Of a stretch of 64,000 nucleotides of DNA, positions 60,479 to 64,000 are shown in pieces. The position numbers were made by a program, and so were the translations under genes. The DNA is from CAWAMR01 sp963783095 (GTDB taxonomy: Bacteria; Planctomycetota; Planctomycetia; Gemmatales; Gemmataceae): assembly GCA_963783095.1 (NCBI GenBank), contig CAWAMR010000004.1, positions 266,631 to 330,630 of the forward strand. Direction: 5' to 3'. How positions within the stretch are numbered: the stretch's first letter is position 1; every line of letters begins with the position of its first letter. The notes under the pieces were generated by a model, which was given only the letters and a program-made list of their open reading frames with translations, was not told where the DNA came from and ran no database searches.

Positions 60479-61096
60479 TCAAATTTCCGGAGCGGACAGA
60501 GTTTGACTCCAGGTTTCCTGAAGTTTGATCAGCGCGGTGTGCAGCCTGGATTTTATGGTGCCAACGGGGACTCTCATGATGTCGGCAACTTCTCGATATT
60601 TCAAGCCTTGATAGTAAACGAGGATCACGACCTGGCGCAGAAATTCAGGCAACTGATCGACGCACGCCCTTATCATCAGCCGGCGTTCTTCGAGGTGCGA
60701 TTGTTCCAGCGGCCCGGTCTCGCGGGTCTCGATCATATCGACCAGACTGCGTTCCTCGCCATTCTCCGCTTCGCCGGAGCATTGTTCCAAACTGACGGTT
60801 GGATGCCGGCCCGCTCGCCGCAGGGCATCTATGGCCTGGTTGGTGGCGATCGTGTACAGCCAGGGCCGAACCGGTCGACCCGGTTCATATTGATTGATCT
60901 TCGTAAATACCTGTAAGAAAGCCGACTGAAACACATCATCTGCCAGGTTCGCATCACCAAGATAACGGCGAAGATAGCCGTAGAGTTCCCGTTGATATCG
61001 ACGGACCAAAACGCCAAACAACTCCCGTTGCCCATTGCGGAAACGGTTGAGCAGTTCCTCATCGGAACATTGCGGCATCGAATCGTTGGAATGCAC
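60479..61096 (-). CDS. ECF-type RNA polymerase sigma factor
   Basis: The intact 205-residue protein has sigma region 2 (L-G-D-A-N-L-A-D-D-V-F-Q-S-A-F-L-Q-V-F, then R-P-W-L-Y-T-I-A-T-N-Q-A-I-D) and region 4 (LPEFLRQVVILVYYQGLKY, V-P-V-G-T-I-K-S-R-L-H-T-A-L-I-K-L). This is the ECF domain pair without region 3. The next gene on the same strand is a membrane protein with an anti-sigma-like N-terminus, so the two probably form a sigma/anti-sigma pair. Neither extracytoplasmic signal nor regulon can be read here. Confidence 0.9.
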   Translation of the reverse strand: MHSNDSMPQCSDEELLNRFRNGQRELFGVLVRRYQRELYGYLRRYLGDANLADDVFQSAFLQVFTKINQYEPGRPVRPWLYTIATNQAIDALRRAGRHPTVSLEQCSGEAENGEERSLVDMIETRETGPLEQSHLEERRLMIRACVDQLPEFLRQVVILVYYQGLKYREVADIMRVPVGTIKSRLHTALIKLQETWSQTLSAPEI

Positions 61097-61170
61097 CGCG
61101 TTCTATTTCCTGTACGCCAGTTGGCGAGTAGAGGTTCACTGGATATTCACGTTTCGTCGGGCCATTTGGG

Positions 61171-61251
61171 CTACGGCTTACTTCGTGCACGGCTCCTGCC
61201 CATTCGCTGACTACCGCTTACTTCGTGTCGCGGCTGTTGCTCATTCGGTGG
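61171..61251. repeat. Two imperfect 40-bp tandem copies
   Basis: CTACGGCTTACTTCGTG at 61171 and CTACCGCTTACTTCGTG at 61211 begin two units of 40-41 bases that continue with GCGGCT-like and CATTCGGTG words. They lie in the 187-base gap between DinB and the sigma gene, upstream of the sigma gene start, and might bind a regulator. Confidence 0.6.
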
Positions 61252-61283
61252 AGAGCCTGCGCATGGAGTAAGCGGAAGAATCA

Positions 61284-61751
61284 TTAAGCTTCTTCCAATT
61301 TCCGGAGTTTATGAAGAACGAAGGACCGATGCCCGATTTCATGTTCGACGAGATGAAAGTATACGCCGCCAACCGTTTCTTCGCGCAAATCGCGGCCATA
61401 AACACACTTTTCGGTCAGCACCGACTCGAAGTTCGACTTCAAGAACGCAATGGCTTCCGCGTGTGCTTCATCGAGCGCCGTTCGGACTGCTGCCAACTCC
61501 AGTGCAGGCTCCTTCGGCAGTGAATCTTTCATTGGGGCATTGGGCCGACTCTTGATGAATGCCAGCATATAACGCTCGGCCCACGCCAGATGAGCCAGGT
61601 TCTTCAGCACGCTCCAGGTTCCTGCATAAACGGAGTCGTTTAATTGCTCAACGGAACAGCGTCCGCAAATATCCAAGATTTTCTGTCTTGCCTGGATCAT
61701 CTCGTCCAGCATTTTTAACAGTTCGGCACGATTTGTCAGTTGTGGGTACAT
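61284..61751 (-). CDS. DinB/DUF664-family protein
   Basis: The 155-residue protein is a four-helix-bundle DinB-like protein, a family that includes metal-dependent thiol transferases and damage-induced proteins. Metal-binding His residues are visible in L-K-N-L-A-H-L-A-W-A-E and in F-H-L-V-E-H-E-I-G-H-R-S. GGAGA precedes the ATG at 61751, which I prefer to the earlier one at 61811 because the upstream codons coincide with the adjoining hairpin element. Function unassigned. Confidence 0.8.
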   Translation of the reverse strand: MYPQLTNRAELLKMLDEMIQARQKILDICGRCSVEQLNDSVYAGTWSVLKNLAHLAWAERYMLAFIKSRPNAPMKDSLPKEPALELAAVRTALDEAHAEAIAFLKSNFESVLTEKCVYGRDLREETVGGVYFHLVEHEIGHRSFVLHKLRKLEEA

Positions 61752-61793
61752 ATTTTCTCCAGGATCGTAGTCCCGACACTTCGTTGGTCGAAC

Positions 61794-61872
61794 GCATTGG
61801 GCATTGGGCATTGGGCATTAGTTGGGCCGCTGATCGACCAACTAATGCCCAATGCCCAATGCCTAATGCCCA
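61794..61872. repeat. Hairpin of GCATTGG/TGGGCAT heptamers
   Basis: The left arm (61794-61825) and right arm (61838-61872) pair over about 32 bases with one mismatch around a 12-base loop. The arms are tandem copies of GCATTGG (left) and CCCAATG (right). It lies between the DinB gene and the next gene's end. Confidence 0.9.
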
Positions 61873-61877
61873 AACCT

Positions 61878-62645
61878 TCATCTCTTCGCATAGTACAGCA
61901 CTCGACTGCCGTCGAGAAGAGCGTATTCCGGCGCGGGGAGCTTATCGGGCGGTTCCAGAAAGGGGAGCAGCCTGATAGCCCGGTTCTCTTCCAGTTGTTT
62001 TATTCCATCGTGAAAGTGGATAATGCTCAGATGGGGTTGCCTGGCTTTGATGGCGGCGAATAGTTCGGGCAACGGGCAATCATCCAGCGCCCCGCCCAGT
62101 TTCCGATGATCCAGATAGGTCAACGCTTCCCAACCCCACGGGACGATTCCGTGAATCGGCGCGGCGAGTGCAGGAACTCCGGCGTCGGTTCGACGCAAGG
62201 CTTCTTCGACACGATGGGTCAACACATCGAGTCTTTGCAGGTAGCGCTGCATTTCCACGCCAAATCGATCGGCGAGCGTTTTCAGTTGCTCCAACACCGA
62301 GTCGAGCCAGGTCGGCACTCCTGCTTGCGCCGATTGCAACATTTCGCGCATCTCTCCCAAGACTGCGTGCGGCGAGTCGTGCTCATAAAGGAATTCGACC
62401 CCCTTGGGCGTGAGGCGAACCCATTCAACGACGATTTTGCCTTTGGTTTCACGCCGGATGGAATCGAGATAACCTTCGCGCAGGGCCAGAGTCGCTGCTT
62501 CCGCACTCGCTTCGCTACGGTGCGAGAAAAGCCCGTCGAACTTGCCGCTCCTGAAGAGTCGATATTCCGACTGATTGCCGATCGTTTTGCGTAGGGCATC
62601 CAGAAGAATCGAAGTTCGTTTATCGGGGTAATCCATTTGGTTCAT
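61878..62645 (-). CDS. Planctomycete protein with winged-helix-like N-terminus, unknown function
   Basis: The 255-residue protein starts MNQMDYPDKRTSILLDALRK. The N-terminal third is winged-helix-like (Y-R-L-F-R-S-G-K-F-D-G-L-F, A-A-T-L-A-L-R-E-G-Y-L, V-V-E-W-V-R-L-T-P-K-G-V-E-F-L-Y). A coiled-coil region (residues about 95-150) and an unrelated C-terminus (I-S-I-I-H-F-H-D-G-I-K, then L-L-D-G-S-R-V-L-Y-Y) follow. From memory this architecture recurs as a multi-copy family in Gemmataceae. The ATG at 62645 has no strong ribosome site; a second ATG lies nine bases further in. Confidence 0.65.
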   Translation of the reverse strand: MNQMDYPDKRTSILLDALRKTIGNQSEYRLFRSGKFDGLFSHRSEASAEAATLALREGYLDSIRRETKGKIVVEWVRLTPKGVEFLYEHDSPHAVLGEMREMLQSAQAGVPTWLDSVLEQLKTLADRFGVEMQRYLQRLDVLTHRVEEALRRTDAGVPALAAPIHGIVPWGWEALTYLDHRKLGGALDDCPLPELFAAIKARQPHLSIIHFHDGIKQLEENRAIRLLPFLEPPDKLPAPEYALLDGSRVLYYAKR

Positions 62646-62760
62646 TGATGGTACTTTAGCATTCTCTCGATAATGGGACAGTCCAGACAGCACCATTCAT
62701 TGACCCATTTCGGTAAAACATCTACCCTAATTAGTGTGTCCCCATCTTGAGGAATGTTGC

Positions 62761-63180
62761 ATGGGCGGAGTCAATCCCTATATCGAGAAACCACCGGTCA
62801 AGAAACCGACGAAAAGGTTTACGGTGACCTTCCAGCTCGAGGAAACCGGCGAAACCAAGGTCGTCGAGGTGGACCCGGCGCAGATTCCCTTCGGCCGAAC
62901 CGGTCAGGAGGGGAGTCTCCTCGATATTGCTCTGGGGGCGGGTCTGGATGTGGACCACTCTTGCGGGGGAGTTTGCGCCTGTGCCACTTGCCATGTTCAC
63001 GTGAAAGAGGGTCTCGATACCTGCTCTGAAGCCACGGATGATGAATTGGATCAGCTCGATAGCGCCCGCGACGTGCAGTTGGAATCGCGTCTTAGCTGTC
63101 AATGTGTACCGAATGGAACGAAAAACCTGATGGTTGTCGTACCGGCCTGGAACACGAATCTGACGAAAGAAGGACACTAG
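62761..63180 (+). CDS. 2Fe-2S ferredoxin, adrenodoxin/Isc type
   Basis: The 139-residue protein has the plant/adrenodoxin-type cluster ligands C-G-G-V-C-A-C-A-T-C-H-V (Cys at first, sixth and ninth positions of the pattern) and the fourth Cys in R-L-S-C-Q-C. The C-terminal acidic D-D-E-L-D-Q-L-D resembles the redoxin docking face. It is probably an electron carrier for cytochromes P450 or Fe-S assembly; no partner is adjacent. GAGG precedes the ATG at 62761, which gives a short basic leader; an upstream in-frame start at 62734 is less likely. Confidence 0.88.
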   Translation: MGGVNPYIEKPPVKKPTKRFTVTFQLEETGETKVVEVDPAQIPFGRTGQEGSLLDIALGAGLDVDHSCGGVCACATCHVHVKEGLDTCSEATDDELDQLDSARDVQLESRLSCQCVPNGTKNLMVVVPAWNTNLTKEGH

Positions 63181-63182
63181 CG

Positions 63183-63306
63183 GATGACAAGGTGACAAGG
63201 TGACATGACAAGGTGACCAAACACCCTTGGTACGAGGCCGGGTATGGCGACGCACGATCAATGTTCATAAACACGCTATTGTTTGTCACCTTGTCACCTT
63301 GTCACC
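63183..63306. repeat. Hairpin of GACAAGGT/ACCTTGTC words
   Basis: The left arm (about 63183-63217) carries GACAAGGTGACAAGGTGAC and a further GACAAGGTGAC; the right arm (63281-63306) carries TTGTCACCTTGTCACCTTG. The loop is about 60 bases. It starts three bases after the ferredoxin stop codon. Confidence 0.85.
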
Positions 63307-63883
63307 GACGAAGTCCGATTCTGCCATCTCTTCTCATTGCGCTGGCCCCCTGCCTATCCTTTTGGCCCTTCAATCCCAACCTCCAATGGTTCTCTTCACG
63401 ACCACGCATGATATTAGAATTGGACTCGTCAGGGGAGGACTTCCAGAGGCTAACTGCTTCCGGGTCGGTTCGCGAGTCTTTCCACCGTCAAAAAGTGGAG
63501 TTTCCCCAAAACGTGTCGGTCCGGAGAGTCATCGGGGTCCACTGTGATAATTCTCACCGGCTGCTACCGGGGACCATGAAGGAACCACACGCAACCAGCG
63601 TTCCTTCCGCGAGAAAGTCGTTTTTGTCGCTGACCATCGGTGTCTGTTCGTTAGTGAGAGGTTTGCTCGGACAGCGGCAAGTTCAACGACTCGCGTTCGT
63701 TCGTGGTCTGGGAAACTACGAACTCACAACAGGTCGGTTTCGCTCTTTTGACCCCGAATTCGGAGCCGACCCGCTGTGTTTCTAATCAAATCCTTGATTC
63801 CTTTGCGCGAACGCATTATTATCCAATAGTGTTTGGTAGATAGCGGTTCATCTCGCCGCCACCACTCTTGGGGGAAGAAACAA
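63307..63883. other. Non-coding stretch upstream of the last gene
   Basis: This 577-base stretch contains an open frame (63213-63785) that overlaps the preceding hairpin and shows no recognisable domain or codon character; I do not call it a gene. The segment just before 63884 must carry the promoter of the exported protein. GGGGAAG at 63871-63877 is its ribosome site. Confidence 0.4.
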
Positions 63884-64000
63884 ATGTACAAAGGATTCTG
63901 CCATTTGGCGATTTTTGCAGGAACACTCGCCTTCGTCACCACCTCAGCCCGCGCACAAGTAGCTGAACCGGAGCGTGTCAATGTCGATACCCCGGACGGG
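63884..64000 (+). CDS. N-terminus of an exported protein, cut by the window end
   Basis: Thirty-nine codons are visible: MYKGFCHLAIFAGTLAF, then V-T-T-S-A-R-A|QVAEPERVNVDTPDG. This is a typical signal peptide with an A-R-A cleavage site, followed by a short acidic segment. GGGGAAG sits seven to thirteen bases before the ATG. The rest of the protein lies beyond the window, so family and function cannot be named. Confidence 0.65.
   Translation, partial: MYKGFCHLAIFAGTLAFVTTSARAQVAEPERVNVDTPDG

Noticed and set aside
61794..61872. CRISPR-like array from repeated heptamers
   Set aside because: The words are 7 bases, contiguous, and arranged as two complementary arms; there are no spacers or cas genes.
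63213..63785. A 190-codon plus-strand open frame
   Set aside because: It begins within the hairpin element, has no recognisable domain, and no ribosome site.

Overview
The window reads as chromosome of a planctomycete, most likely of the Gemmataceae. The basis is protein content: a DUF1549/DUF1553 plus DUF1501 pair, a TIGR03000-like domain, a DUF1559-like pseudopilin segment, a long WD40 protein, leucine-rich repeats of the TDAGL type, and a glycine-rich many-module secretin. kdsA implies a Kdo-containing outer membrane. No rRNA, tRNA, CRISPR array or phage was recognised.

Layout: 0-1 kb, a PEBP-like lipoprotein and a small membrane protein. 1.3-7.7 kb, one very large exported protein of unrecognised family. 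8-9 kb, a Tat-type aldo/keto reductase. 9.1-23.8 kb, minus strand, a type II secretion operon read gspG-H-I-J-K-L-M(PilO-like)-D with a trailing lipoprotein; no gspE, gspF or prepilin peptidase is present. 24.2-31.7 kb, Rpn-type nuclease, serine hydrolase, DUF2721, transglutaminase-like lipoprotein, kdsA, holA, nnrE. 31.8-34 kb, LRR protein, ISKra4 remnant, GNAT fragment. 34.2-42.5 kb, two dehydrogenases, HAD phosphatase, selD, an unknown 523-residue protein that may be mobile, MmgE/PrpD, hemD. 42.5-48.6 kb, orphan antitoxin, DUF1444, a beta-propeller, and a DUF1501/DUF1549 pair bracketed by two direct copies of one hairpin repeat. 48.7-56.1 kb, zinc-ribbon membrane protein, PYROXD2-like oxidoreductase, exported tandem methyltransferase-like protein, APC permease, small secreted proteins. 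56.3-64 kb, WD40 protein, ECF sigma with a membrane partner, DinB, ferredoxin and the start of an exported protein.

A dominating oddity is the density of frame breaks. More than twenty genes are split by one or more single-base indels while protein-like sequence continues uninterrupted in the next frame. Between 1.3 and 9 kb many breaks have one signature (CTG read as CTTG). I therefore treat most as sequence or assembly errors and annotate the whole gene as CDS, giving approximate break points; only the ISKra4 remnant and the GNAT fragment are called pseudogenes. Extents of broken genes run from inferred start to inferred stop.

Two themes stand out. First, at least twelve hairpin elements of roughly 50-150 bp lie at gene 3' ends; in many of them both arms are built of short tandem words. 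Second, there are unusual protein architectures: a secretin with about thirteen N-type modules, a predicted anti-sigma factor whose membrane and outer part look derived from a DUF1559 pseudopilin, and an exported protein carrying two methyltransferase-like domains.
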